Source of the DNA: Cryptomeria japonica
Taxonomy: Eukaryota > Streptophyta > Pinopsida > Cupressales > Cupressaceae
Assembly (NCBI RefSeq): GCF_030272615.1
Contig: NC_081414.1
Location: 5,837,001-5,901,000, forward strand
DNA length: 64,000 bases
Reading direction: 5' to 3'
Part shown: positions 34,278 to 45,681 of the stretch, piece by piece
Layout of the letters: each line of letters opens with the position of its first letter
Position numbering within the stretch: position 1 is the first letter of the stretch
The notes under the pieces: model-generated
Told to the model about the DNA's origin: nothing
Databases searched by the model: none
Seen by the model: only the letters and a program-made list of their open reading frames with translations
Program-made: the position numbers and the translations under genes

Positions 34278-37200
34278 CCTTAGACCAGGACCTAATAGAC
34301 CAATTCCCTCTCTCAAGTCACCAATCTAGAAAGATTAAGAATGATGATGAGGAATTGGAAGATAGATTTGAAAACATAGGGGATATTTGGATAGAGGTTC
34401 AAGGGCATGAATTGTTCATTTTCAGCTATGTTAGAAGGTTTGCAGTAGAACAAGTGTGCAATATTTGGAAGCTGAATCTAGGGAGACTTTTTGCTCCCAA
34501 TGTCTTTGTGAATATAGAGCTGATAACAACGTTGGTAGACAACTATGACCCACAAACGCAAAACATTTGCGACTATAAAGGGAACTGCCTGTTGCCGATT
34601 AGTAAAGAGTACATTGAGCAAGTTTTTAGTCTGGAATGGGGGCATGAGGATGAAGTTGAGGCCAAAAACTTGGTGGAAAAGTATTTTAATATGGACAGAA
34701 CATAGAAATTATGGATACTCCCACCACACAGACCGAAGACCGAAGGAGATTTGACTTTGTTTGCAGATACTGACAAAGCCCCATTTGATGTTAACTTGTT
34801 TTCTCCCTACTTTAAGTTCACCTATTATTATACTGCACAAGTGTTGGGCATAGAAGCCTCCCCATTAATGGACGTTGCTAGTATGGTGATTTGTGCCGAC
34901 ATCCAATCAAAGGACCCAAGGACCTTTGATTATGCTTCTTACTTATCTCGTGCCATCAACCTAGGTTAAAAAAATTAAAGGGAGACAAGGTTAATGTGAA
35001 TTTCAGATACTACTCTCACCTTATGCATATGTTGCTATATGTTGGTTAAGATATAGGGCTATGGAATCAAGGTCTAGCCATTAGGGAGTATGATAGAGTA
35101 GGAATGCACAAGCCAGTGCAATTATGGTTATCAGCCTATGACCAAAGATACATTAACAACTAGTACATGCACTTTGAAGAACAATTTGTGAAACCATTCT
35201 ACAAACTGCTTGGACATCCATGTGATTTTTCACTTTCCCCTTAGGTGAAGAAATTCCTTCGACCTAAATATTTTGATGAAGAAAGCCACATTACCCATAA
35301 CTAGGGGGATTGGTACTGTTTCTTGGATTACACACTGATTAGGATGTATGGGTTCATGGGAGAACCTTACTTATTGCCCGTGACTATCCCAAATAGAATT
35401 GCTTATTTGGAAACCATTAGGGAATTGTCTATAGCCAGTGCCAAAAATCTTACAGATCATGGGAAGCAGTCAATTGTGCTTGGCTTGTTGTCCTTTTCTG
35501 ATTTTCTTGTTAAGAGTTCAAAAATTTATGGTTTACTGCAAAATAAGTTAGAATATTTATGTTGGTGTAAATATTTATTCATCTTGGATATTATTACACC
35601 TTACTTAAGTTTACTTAGGAAATGCATTTCATAGTAGTTTGGGTATGAGACAATTGGGTATTTGTGCCACATTGAGATAGTGTGTGTAGGAGAATTTCCA
35701 CCTTTTATGGTGTTGATCTTGTTACTACTCTATCATATCCACTTATTGTGGAGTGATAATTCCACCTTTGGTGGGTGATCCACCTCATGTGGAATATTTT
35801 ATTATTTCTCCTACCTACCACACCTATTTCCTACCTACCCTTGTTTCTTATTGAGCCACATGTCATGTTTGTGTGCTCAGATATCCATATAGCCTTGCCT
35901 ATATAAGCAAGATCATATTCATTGTATACAACAACTAATGAACAACAATTGATGATCCAGTTGATCACATTTTGCATCTTGATAGAATACAGTTTATTCC
36001 TATCATATATTTTATCTCTCTTATTTGTGCTTTCCGTTGTCTCTAGCTCTTGGCAAAATCTCACAATTTTCACCTTTGGAAAGGAGACCCCAGGCCCAAC
36101 TTTGATCCAGAAGGATATATGCGGGGGTTAGAATGTCATAGAGATTGAAATCCATAGACCATGTATCATTACTGATTGATGACTTCATCAAGAATGTGGA
36201 AAGGGATGAATCAATCAAGAAGAGGTCGACGCTTGATAGGGTAGCTAAAGAATATGAATGGAAATTGAGGAGGGGAAAGATCAACAAAGAAATCCTAGAA
36301 ACAATTGATGACCCCATGGCCAAAGAAAACACACTAATGTCTCATGAATTGGAGATTCTAGATAATGCAGTGCCATTGTATGTCTTTAGAGAAAGGATTA
36401 AAGATCCTAGGGAGACTACTCCCATTGCTCGCTTATACCCTAAATCTACTGCTGAATTTGTTAGCATAGAAGAAGTTGTGCCACCCATTGGGTTTGGACT
36501 TGATCACAACATGGATCTAGCAACATGCCAACCCTATGAGATGGAAATTGATGATGTCAGAATCCTCGAGCATGAGTAATTTGTTTCAGATCAAGAGTTT
36601 GTTAACACTCTTGAGTTTGAAACCTTTTTATATCAATACAAAGGTAGGATGATCGAACAACATATGGGAAATATGACAAAGGAAGACACTCTACGAATGT
36701 TGTAGGAGGAAAACAATGTTGAGAAAATAAAAATGACCCCTGAAAGAGGAAGACAACTCCTCAAGGACGCTGGTGTGATAATTTACCCTGGGTGGGAAAT
36801 GAAAGCTGCTATTATGTTTGATAGCTTCAAGAGAAAGAAGCACAATGACAAGCAATTGTTACTAGAGGAGGTTGATAGGATCTTTATAGGTTCAGGGTAT
36901 GATCTAGAGAAGAAGGCCTTGTTGCTATGGGCTCTATATCCAAGAGGCAAGAGACCCCTATTGGCAGACACAGATGGAGCAGTTTGCCACCTCATGATCC
37001 ATCAAGTTGGAAAAATAGACCCTAGGATCATTGCCCAGTTAAACCTTGATGTTGTGAAGATAAACAAAGAACAAGTTGAGTTCATGGTGAGGGAAAATAA
37101 AACTGTCAAAGGCCTTTATGAGAAAGCACAAGAAGAGAAACAATATTGGTAGGATAAGGCATTACAGTTGGAATCGGCCCCAAGGATTGTAGAGGTTGGA

Positions 37201-37888
37201 CTTGCTACTTATGAAATTGATAAAGATATACTTGAAACAATCTAGGATGCTTCATATTGGAGGTATAAGAGCGATAAGGGGAATAGATTGCTCAAAGTTG
37301 CACATGATCACACTGTCAAGCTTGCTGATGACATAGTTGATGCTCGTTTTAAGGTTATGCTAAAGTATTTTGAAGAATTATGGAAGATTCACACTGGTAC
37401 CATCAAATCATACACAAAGAATATGAGGTTGCACAAATGGATCTAGGATATCATGACCACTCATGACTCTATGACTCCAGAGGATAAGAATGAAGCAGAT
37501 ACCTTGTTGAAGGCACATAATGAATTCAGGGACAAGTTGAAAAATGTCATCCTTGGAGAATGAACAATTGATCCAATTGCCAACCATTCTTTGTGATGGA
37601 TAACTCATGTCATTGGGAGACTGACAACTTCAATTGGCAGGTTTCATGAGCATGACCAGAGGACTAGTTGATGAGGATGGGGATCTAGCTCCATATGTGA
37701 TCCAGATGATAGAGAGATCTTATACCATGGAGAGCGCAATGAAGAAATGGACCTCAGACTTCCAGTGTTACCAAGATGATGATTATATCAATCATATTGG
37801 CATGCTTAATTTGTTTATGTCTAAGTTTAATAAACTAAAGCTGTTTAGTTCAAAAGGGGTGCACCCCTTCATTTCAAAAGACTCGTGA
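34278..37888 (+). pseudogene. Uncharacterised plant gene, main body (decayed)
   Basis: Continues in frame from 3759 once the outer chromovirus and one TSD copy are left out. Recognisable coding blocks are 34278-34705, 34751-34969, about 34975-35550, 36066-36579, 36733-37152 and 37160-37888. They are broken by frameshifts (near 34970 at an A run, and near 37600), many TAG stops in place of CAG, and a solo LTR at 35560-36065. The intact product would be about 1,100 residues. The N-terminal third has a DYKGNCLLPISKEYIEQVFS block, faintly like the style of plant mobile domain proteins. The middle is rich in aromatic residues, and the C-terminal third is Lys/Glu-rich and probably coiled-coil. No catalytic motif is recognised. 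It could be a host gene family or an extra ORF once carried by a retroelement. The function is unknown. Confidence 0.65.
35560..36065 (+). mobile_element. Solo LTR of the copia A family
   Basis: TGTTGGTG...TCTCACA, 506 bp, the reverse-complement counterpart of 7890-8336 (shared TTGGATATTATTACAC, CCACATGTCAT and CCTATATAAG blocks). Flanks ATTTA (35555-35559) and ATTTT (36066-36070) form a 5 bp TSD with one mismatch. A TATA-like CCTATATAAG lies at about 35898-35907. The internal part was lost, most simply by LTR-LTR recombination. It interrupts the uncharacterised gene. Confidence 0.9.
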
Positions 37889-37906
37889 TTCTCATATATA
37901 TGAGAA
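37889..37906. other. Perfect 18 bp palindrome after the uncharacterised gene
   Basis: TTCTCATATATATGAGAA directly follows the last stop codon (TGA at 37886-37888). It could fold as a short hairpin in RNA. No function can be claimed. From 37907 to 38840 I see only AT-rich DNA with ATAATATGT-type words and no gene. Confidence 0.5.
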
Positions 37907-38842
37907 GGTTTTGTAATACTAGTCATCATCAGATACTTTAAGATCTCTGCAAAAATTTATCAAGACTTTGTTAATGCAATACAATAGACTTTGCTTTCTT
38001 TTGTGCAAGCTGTAGAAAATATTGTCGTGGGTATCAATTCCTTGTGATATTATCTACAATAGATAAGGTTGCTTAAATTTCTTGGTGTGGAATGCTAGTG
38101 AATGTAATGCCCCTTCTTTTGAATTCTTAAGAATAAGGAATTGTTTAATCACCTGTGACTTCTTTTTTAAAGTAATTAACTCAAAACCTTCATGAGAACT
38201 GATATATACAATAGTAGTTACTACTTACACTAAGAATGATGGTTATAATCTGCTATATTGATATATTTATCCCTTTAATTGGTATAGTTGATATCTGAAG
38301 TGATATATGATCTGCAACTATTATTGGGTTATGTTGAAAGTGATACTCAGAACTCATAATGTATGGTCTCTATCAAACTAATAACACATAATATGTTTGC
38401 TATGTCTGAAATAACATATAATATGTAGGGACATTACAATGAATGTTATCTTTAATTTGATTAAATATTCAATTTGATCATTAGAAGTATGTTGGCACAA
38501 ACGAAAAAACAAGTACTAAAAGACAAAAGAAAAGTAAAGGTTTCATAGCACTGACTTCAAGTTGAGCACAACTACTACTATGAATATCATTCATATATTG
38601 CTTGAATTCATCATCATCACTATCAATATCTACAACTCTATTGGCATCAAGGCGTTTTTATTTTTTTGTTTCTTTGATAAAATTTCTCTGCATGTAGTTT
38701 AAAAAATTATCCACTTGAGGAGTAATTCATTTAAAAAATAGTCAACAAAAGGAAAAATTTCATAGATTCGCTGTTCTATATATGATCAAAATATATTTGC
38801 ATACATATTCAAAATACAATATAAAGATGATATAGGTGAGAA

Positions 38843-40195
38843 TCAAAATATTGAGGGATAGACTCTTACGTGATCTGAATCTATGGAATCATGTTCATTC
38901 CATGCATAAATTATAGGCTTAATAGAGGCAACCAACTGTGAAACTTTCTCAGTGAGACTATGTAAGCAACTCATTATATCTTCTAACCCTTTATTTGAGT
39001 TGGCATGATTTTGTGAGGCTCTTAGTGGGCGTTTAATAGATGGATGTGAAATCTCCGTGGATGAACTAGATTTGCACTTCATACTACCTGCTTCTCTATT
39101 ACTGTTTTCCACCTAAAATACAATGTCAATTTTAACATATAGTCAGTCCAAATTTTTTTTAATTAAATAACACAATGTACATTGAACCAAAAAGTCATAC
39201 ACTTACTCCTAATTTTTCCATTTTGGTTTGCAACCCACCTCGGCCAAATGACATATATTCAATGCTCACATTATCTCTTTCTCTCTTGCCTTTGTGATTC
39301 ATTGTCAAATATTCTTTAGAAAACATGCTTTCTTTCAATGCCTCCCACTATTTTGGAGATAGATTGGAGTAGTCAGACCTCTCTTTTCCCTCCATGATTG
39401 CTTTTCTACAATTGTATCTAAAATTGTTCATCAAAAGTCTCATCTTGTTTTTATAATATTTTCTTGAGATTTGTCCACCAATAGTATCAAAGGCATTTTC
39501 CACACTTTGTGGATATTGGTCTGCAAAATTTGATTTACATATATCCAAATGGGCCTTACATCTTATGCCCAACTCAATGGCCCACCTTGCAACATTTTAC
39601 CCAATGGGTTCACCATCTCTTGACACCTCAACCAAGAACACCTTCTTCTCTTCTCATTTTCTTTTTTCGCATTCTTCTCTATAGATCTATATAAATCTTG
39701 ACTCAATCTCTTTCTTTTAATAAAAATGATGAAATCTATCGTTAAACCACTACCAGTATTTATAGCTGATCTAGTACTTCCATCAAAAGTTGTAGATGCA
39801 ACAACTTCACTCTGAGCCACTAGAACTTCATGCTCCTCTATCACATTATGTGTGGCATGAGTAGATAGATCAGTAGTGGTCTCTGTAGATTTCCTTCAAA
39901 AACATCCTTTAAACATGAATAAATCATCTGCAATTCATTGTTCCTTTTCTCTCTTGTTTTTCAATAATTTCTCTTAGACTTTGTGTTAAGAGATCACTAT
40001 GTGGTATATTAGGTTGCACATCACCATGTGGTATTTTAGGCTGCAAATCACCATGTGATTTGTGAGATTGCACATCACCACAACTATAGTTTTCACCAAG
40101 TACATTTGTTGAGTCACAAAAATGTTGGCTTCTACGAGTTGGCTGCATTGTATCTTTGCTTTTTCTCTGCACTGTTTTTCTTGGCTAAAGAACAA
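38843..40195 (-). pseudogene. Transposase_24 / TnpA-like protein of CACTA element
   Basis: Blocks at 40195-39924, 39844-39563, 39572-39348 and 39112-38843 on the minus strand. The central block (RRCSWLRCQEMVNPLG, ARCDIGLGIRCKAHL-like region, DQYPQSVENAFDTIGGQIS, KYYKNKMRLLMNNFRYNCRK) matches the DNA-binding region of plant Ptta/En/Spm proteins in layout. The last block is Ser/Lys-rich and could be the C-terminal coiled coil. The N-terminal block contains a repeated SHGDLQPKIPHGDVQPNIP peptide. Gaps at 39847-39923 and 39113-39347 may hold introns. TnpA-type proteins bind subterminal repeats and help transposition. Confidence 0.65.
39985..40090. repeat. 27-30 bp tandem repeat within the TnpA-like ORF
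   Basis: Four units of the type CACCATGTGGTATTTTAGG encode the repeated (S/P)HGDLQPKIPHGDVQPNIP peptide on the minus strand. The unit length keeps the frame in the central copies. Confidence 0.7.
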
Positions 40196-40967
40196 AAAAA
40201 TATATCATATCATGTCTTATGTACAAAAAAATATCACCTATAAAATTTCATTAAACAGTATTAAACAGATAATACACTACTTAGTGGATTTACAACTTGC
40301 ATGTTTGTCAAACCTAGAAGCGATAAAAAATCATTATTTTTGGCCACATGTTCTTCACGAGAGTGCTCATAATTCGTGATTGGAACTTCAGAAATATGAT
40401 CACTATCATCTAATTTGTGCCTTAAATTATTTTTCCTCATTTCTTGATGTCCAAATAAACAATAATGTATAATTAGCTCATCAAATCGAACATTTCACAA
40501 AGCATATCTCAGTGAATCATAGTTTAATACATAGAACAGTGAATCATCTAGAGCAGGTATAAGGTAGTAAAAAACCATACCATGATAGTCATAGAGCTAA
40601 AAGATTGTCATTATATAGCAGTCCCAATAGATGTAGAGCAGTCCATGATACAAAGATAGAGTAAAGTATAGTCTAAGATAATGGCTATCTACAAAGACAT
40701 TTCATCAAATGCTTGTCTTGTAGTCATTACTGTTATAAGGCACAACTAACAGTCATAGTGTAGCATGGTTACAAAGATTAAAGCAAACATATTCATATAG
40801 CAACTTTTTTCAACATTAAAGCTTTCAAACAAGTATTAGTTAGAAGGTCTGTGCCCTTACAACATAAAAGTCTTAAATAAAAAGTCATAAAATGCAGCTC
40901 ATCAATAATCATCTGCATTGCCAGCGAGATCATAATCTTGATCACTAGTGTCTGCATTTGCTTGATT

Positions 40968-43900
40968 TTAGTCCTCCTCCTCATTTGAGAAATGTAATTC
41001 TTTCTCTCTCCCAATTTCTTCATATGTAATCAAAATTTCTTCTTCAAACAATCCCTCATTGTCTTCATCCACTTCTTCGAATGTTTCCTGTAAATTAGCA
41101 TATTGCCCATTAGGCATTACATCAACAACTTCCATGATTTTTTGTTTCAAACTAGACTCTATTTGAATGATATAAAACCATCTCGGGATTCTTACATCAT
41201 CAATTAGAAATGATTGGTTAATTTGAAGAGGGGAAACATATGACTCATCTGTCTCTGATAAAAAATGTCATGTATTTGCACGCACAAATCCATATTCATC
41301 AAATTGTACCACAGATGGTTGGATCCACTTACATTTTAATAATATAGGACTATTTTCACCAAAATCCTCTTGAATAATATCTTGGATGAATCCAACATAA
41401 AATTTCTTCTCATTTCCATGAAGAAATTCAGCACTAACAACACAATCACAATTAGTCTTTCCGTTGTCTTTTTCTTCCACTCTTAAGTGACTACCATAGG
41501 CCCACATTCCACTAAAACTCATAGCCCATAAATGTGGAGATTGCGAAAGTTCACTTTCCTCTATTGTTATATCGTGACCTCCTTCTTTTGCATCATTGAT
41601 TTCATTAGCAATCCATTCTTCAAATTTTGGAAAAGAATCTCCTCCAATCAAATCATGACGACTGTGCTTTTGAGATTGATGTTGTATCCAAGTTTGATTC
41701 TCTTCTTCATATTTTCTACATAAAATAATGACGTACAAATAGTAAGATTAATAAAATAAATGTTTAAATGCAATTGAGTAAATAAATTATTGTGTAATTT
41801 CTTTTTTACCTATGCCACTTATCGAACAAAGACGTGTTTTGAAGAATAAAGGCATGTATTGCACTTCTTTCTTGATATGATAGCTTGAAGCGACATCCAT
41901 TTCCTTCTAATACTTCACCTGCAACTCTATCATCTTCATCATAATCCTATACACATCGATTGACATTTTTAAAATCCTTCATATATTATGTGCAAAATCC
42001 CATGGCCTCTTGCATTGAATATCCCTCAGACATGCTACCTTTTGGTTTTGCCCTAGTACGGACAATTTTTTTTAAAACCTTCATACATCATTCTATAGGA
42101 TACATCCATCTCATTCTTATTGGGCCACAATGCTATAGTTCATATTCTAGATGTATCAAAAGATGCATCGAAATGTTAAAGATTGCTGCTAAAAATTCTC
42201 GTTCTAATAGACAAAGGACTTCAACAACCTCCTCCCTCAAACTATCAAAGTTAGAAGGATCTAATACATGTAAGATCATTTTCTTTAATATTAGGCCCAA
42301 CCTTATAATTTCCAATCTTGACCCCTTTGCCAAACTTGATATATTTACCATAATAGGTAAGATATTCTTGATTATGACATGATAGTCATGGGTCTTGAGG
42401 CCTCTTAAGCTATTAATGTCAGTTTGGCTTCTGATGCTACTACTTACATATCCAGTGGGAAAGCAAGTCTGAGGCATCAATTGTAAGAATTGTGCATGTT
42501 GTTCCTTTGTCCAAACGTAAGGAGCACCTGATTTTTTATATTTTTCATTATCATATTTTCAACCCAAATATTTCGATGAATATTTATTTTTCGGAAGTCT
42601 TCACGTGATGAAATAGTATCTAAGGCATCAAAAAGAGTTTCTATAATAGCGTAGGCTATATTTTTATCGGCATGCATAAAGTCAATAGTATGCCTAATGG
42701 CTATATCCTTAAAGTATGGCAACTTATACAATATACACAATTGTTTTACACTGCTTTCATTACATGGATCATTTCTACTACTCACAATCCCATCATTTTC
42801 AATAAATGACATTCTTTTATGTCCATACTCAATAATGTAATCATTTGTTATTAGCAATGGCACTTCACGATTCTCTTCTTGACCGTTGAAACATGGTTTT
42901 TGGTGACAATATGGATAATCCATTTTAAGGTAAGCATGATGTCCACAATAAATACACTTACGCAAACTTCTTGAGTGCCTCACAAATCCTTAAAGTTGCA
43001 AGCATGACATCCATGATATCCATGAGCAAAGAGACTAGATAATGTGCCATATGCAGGAAGATCATGAATCGTAAACAATAAGGAAGCTCTTAAAGTGAAT
43101 TTGATTGAAAGACCATCCCTTAAAGATTGAATTGCTTCAATTATTTTCCATAATTCCATTAGCTCATCATAAAATGGCTCTAGATAAGCATTTATTGTTT
43201 TTGAAGTCACACTTTTCTTTCCTAGTATAATCAATGATAACATTAAGAAAAATGGTTTAGTTGCTAACCAAGGAGGCAAGTTATAATTTATTAGAAACAC
43301 TGGCCAAGTTGACCATTTAGTACTTTGATCTGAGAATGGGTTCACCCATCTAGAGCCAAACCAAACCTTATATTATGAGGATATTGAGAAAAATCAGGCC
43401 ATCTATTATCAAATTCCATCCATGTCCTTGAATTAGTCACATGTCATTGTTTTCCATCAATGCTCTTATTTTGGGCATGCCACTACATAAGTTCAACAAT
43501 GTCTTTGCACCTATACATTTGGAGTAATTGTGGGATTATTGGAAAGTGGTGAAAAACTTTTCTAGGAACCACAACTGATTTCAACCTTTGTCTATACCTC
43601 ACTTCATGACATTTCAGACATTCACTGTCACTTGCAAGATTTTTGCGAAATAATACACAACCATTCACACATGTGTGGTTGTTTTCATACCCCAAGCCGA
43701 GCTTACTGAATTGCTTTTTTCATTGACTTCATTTTGTTGGCAATGTGGAGTCAGCTGGTAACAATGAACTTAATAATGCCAATAACTGATCTACACTCTC
43801 ATTTGTCCAACCATGCACCACTTGCAAGTTAAGAATTTGAAGGATTGTTGTCAAATGACTTAACTTACAATTACCATAAACAGGCTTTAAAGTATCCTCC

Positions 43901-44354
43901 ATTTACTTGGCCCAATCATCTCTTAGACCCTCATTCAACATTCTACCAACTTCAAATCCTTCATCAAACATTATGGCCTCTTCATCTATGTTTTGTGCCA
44001 CTTCATCTATGTTTGGTGCCACTTCATCTATGTTTTCTGCCTCTTCATCACTCACAGTTTGCAATTCTATCATATCTTCATAATAATTATAATGCCAGGG
44101 GCTTATACCACTATGCCCACAACTTATCATATGTCGATAAATCACATTTTTTTTTTTACCTTTCCACCAAGACAATCATTACATGGACATGGATATTTGT
44201 CCAAGCTCCTCTCATTAGCTACTCTTTCATCATGTGCATGATATTTCTCTGTAGTCAACCTTTGACACTGATCCATCTGTAATATTCTGCAATCTAGTAT
44301 TGTTTTGAGATCTATCTTACATTTTGAGACCGTAATAGAAAGAAGAGGATACAA
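40968..44354 (-). pseudogene. TNP2-type CACTA transposase
   Basis: In minus-strand order: transposase-associated N-terminal domain (44354-43903; CPCNDC, YRHMISCGHS), degraded linker, zinc-like region (43695-43483; CPNDC-type CVNGC, CLKCHEVRYRQ, FPIIPQLLQMYRC), Transposase_21/TNP2 core (43345-42477; NYNLPPWLATKPFFLMLSLI, HTIDFMHADKNIA), DUF4218 (42480-42133; GLKTHDYHVIIKNILP), DUF4216 (41738-41268; FYVGFIQDIIQ, VVQFDEYGF), and an acidic tail (41150-40968). Families and order match the plant TNP2 transposase, which cuts and rejoins the element at its CACTA ends. It is broken at each block boundary. Some of these breaks may be introns. Confidence 0.85.
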
Positions 44355-44442
44355 TGAGTCATTGTTTTGGGATCTATCTTACATTTGTTTGAATTTTACC
44401 TACTAAGAGTGGAATATGTGTGTGTTTCCTATCAGCTTACTT

Positions 44443-44616
44443 TCAACAATGAGGGTTTCAAATTACCTCTAAATTTGCTGCATAGGGCCTCACTGACTTC
44501 AAATTCATTGCAGCAAACTCCGATTTCCTTGCCCGCCTTTTCAAATGTCTCCAGGTCCTATCCAAACAAGATTTATCGCCCATGCAAGTGCTTCAATACC
44601 TGTCCATGAGAATAAC
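44443..44616 (-). repeat. Duplicated exon-like segment, copy 1
   Basis: About 170 bp closely similar to 45682-45827 plus 47434-47463. On the minus strand a 91 bp open block (44557-44467) sits between an AG (TTTGGATAG) and a GT (AGAG/GTAATT) and reads as an acidic, Cys-containing peptide (DLETFEKAGKEIG...). I do not recognise it. The stretch between the two copies (44620-45680) has no recognisable gene; a 78-codon + frame at 45289-45525 has no support. Confidence 0.5.
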
Positions 44617-45681
44617 AAACGTAAAAAATAATCCAAAGATGACACATCAAGGCACATTCAAGTAACTAGTGATATTCAATGATGACACATTAATGATTTA
44701 TACTCTAATGCAAAGAAATTCAAATACTACATAATCATGAAAGTTTTGTTTAATACATAAATTTATACAAGATTGAAATCTCATTTTATATATCTTACTA
44801 TTGACGTAACCATTTCACTTTATTTGGTGCAAGTGCTAGTTATTTTGTGGATGACTAACGGAAAGAAGACGAAAGCTATGCACTTTACAGGGCGCTAGTC
44901 TTTTCAAGTAAAAGTTAAACTCAGTTAGATTAACTACTGTGACAAGAAAATAGTGGAGTAGTATTGGAAGTTGGAATAGTTGATAGATCCATTCCAACAA
45001 TGGATTCAAAAATTGTGTAATAGGAGTTATACGTGAGATTCTAGGAATTAGTGACTCTTTAGCCCAAGAGGAGGAAGGCACAGATCAATCATTAAGTTAC
45101 ATTTAATCAATTCAAATATTTATATTTTTAGATTTAGTTTGAAGATATAAGAAGGAAACAAAAATATGAAGTAGGGATAAATAGAAGAAGCTAAAGAATT
45201 TTATCTTAGAAAAGAGATATAATTTTGAGATAAACAATCAAAATTAGAATATAGTAGAGAGGCATAATATGCTATAAAAAACATCATCTTGAAGAATCAG
45301 CTGGTGAAGGGGTATACCCACCTAGGTCCTAGAGAACCTGAAGTGCAGGGAGTTAATAATCCTAAAGGAACACTCTGCATGTTGGTCAAATCAGTTGGAG
45401 GGTTTGAAGATAGGATTTGGTATAACCTTATAACTTTCCAATCTGTTGATTTGAGAACAAACGGGATCCATGAAAATTTAAAAGAAATTATCGAAATGGA
45501 TGAATATAATAATATATCCTCTTAATCCTAGAAAAATTCACTTGAATCATTGAAAAAGCAACTGATTTTCACATTTTCCAAGAAAGAGCCCAAAACAGAT
45601 AAGATTGAGATTTGAGTGCCTAATAAAAAAATTGCATAAAAAAACTTGAGATCTAAATAGGAGACATTAAGAGGTTTTTGA

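Larger units (their letters stand above)
38843..44354 (-). mobile_element. Degraded CACTA (En/Spm) DNA transposon
   Basis: Minus-strand pair of genes typical of plant CACTA elements: a TNP2-type transposase (44354-40968), then a Transposase_24/TnpA-like ORF (40195-38843). Both are broken. I could not identify CACTA terminal inverted repeats or a 3 bp TSD, so the boundaries given are those of the coding remains. Between the two genes (40200-40960) lies AT-rich DNA with no gene. Confidence 0.8.

Noticed and set aside
35831..36332. Minus-strand frames across the solo LTR and adjoining coding block
   Set aside because: They run antisense to the identified LTR and coding block and join two unrelated sequences.
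44836..45081. 81-codon minus-strand frame
   Set aside because: Isolated, no motif, composition like random AT-rich DNA.
45289..45525. 78-codon plus-strand frame
   Set aside because: No recognised domain, no conserved copy, and located between repeat copies. Left as unexplained rather than called a gene.
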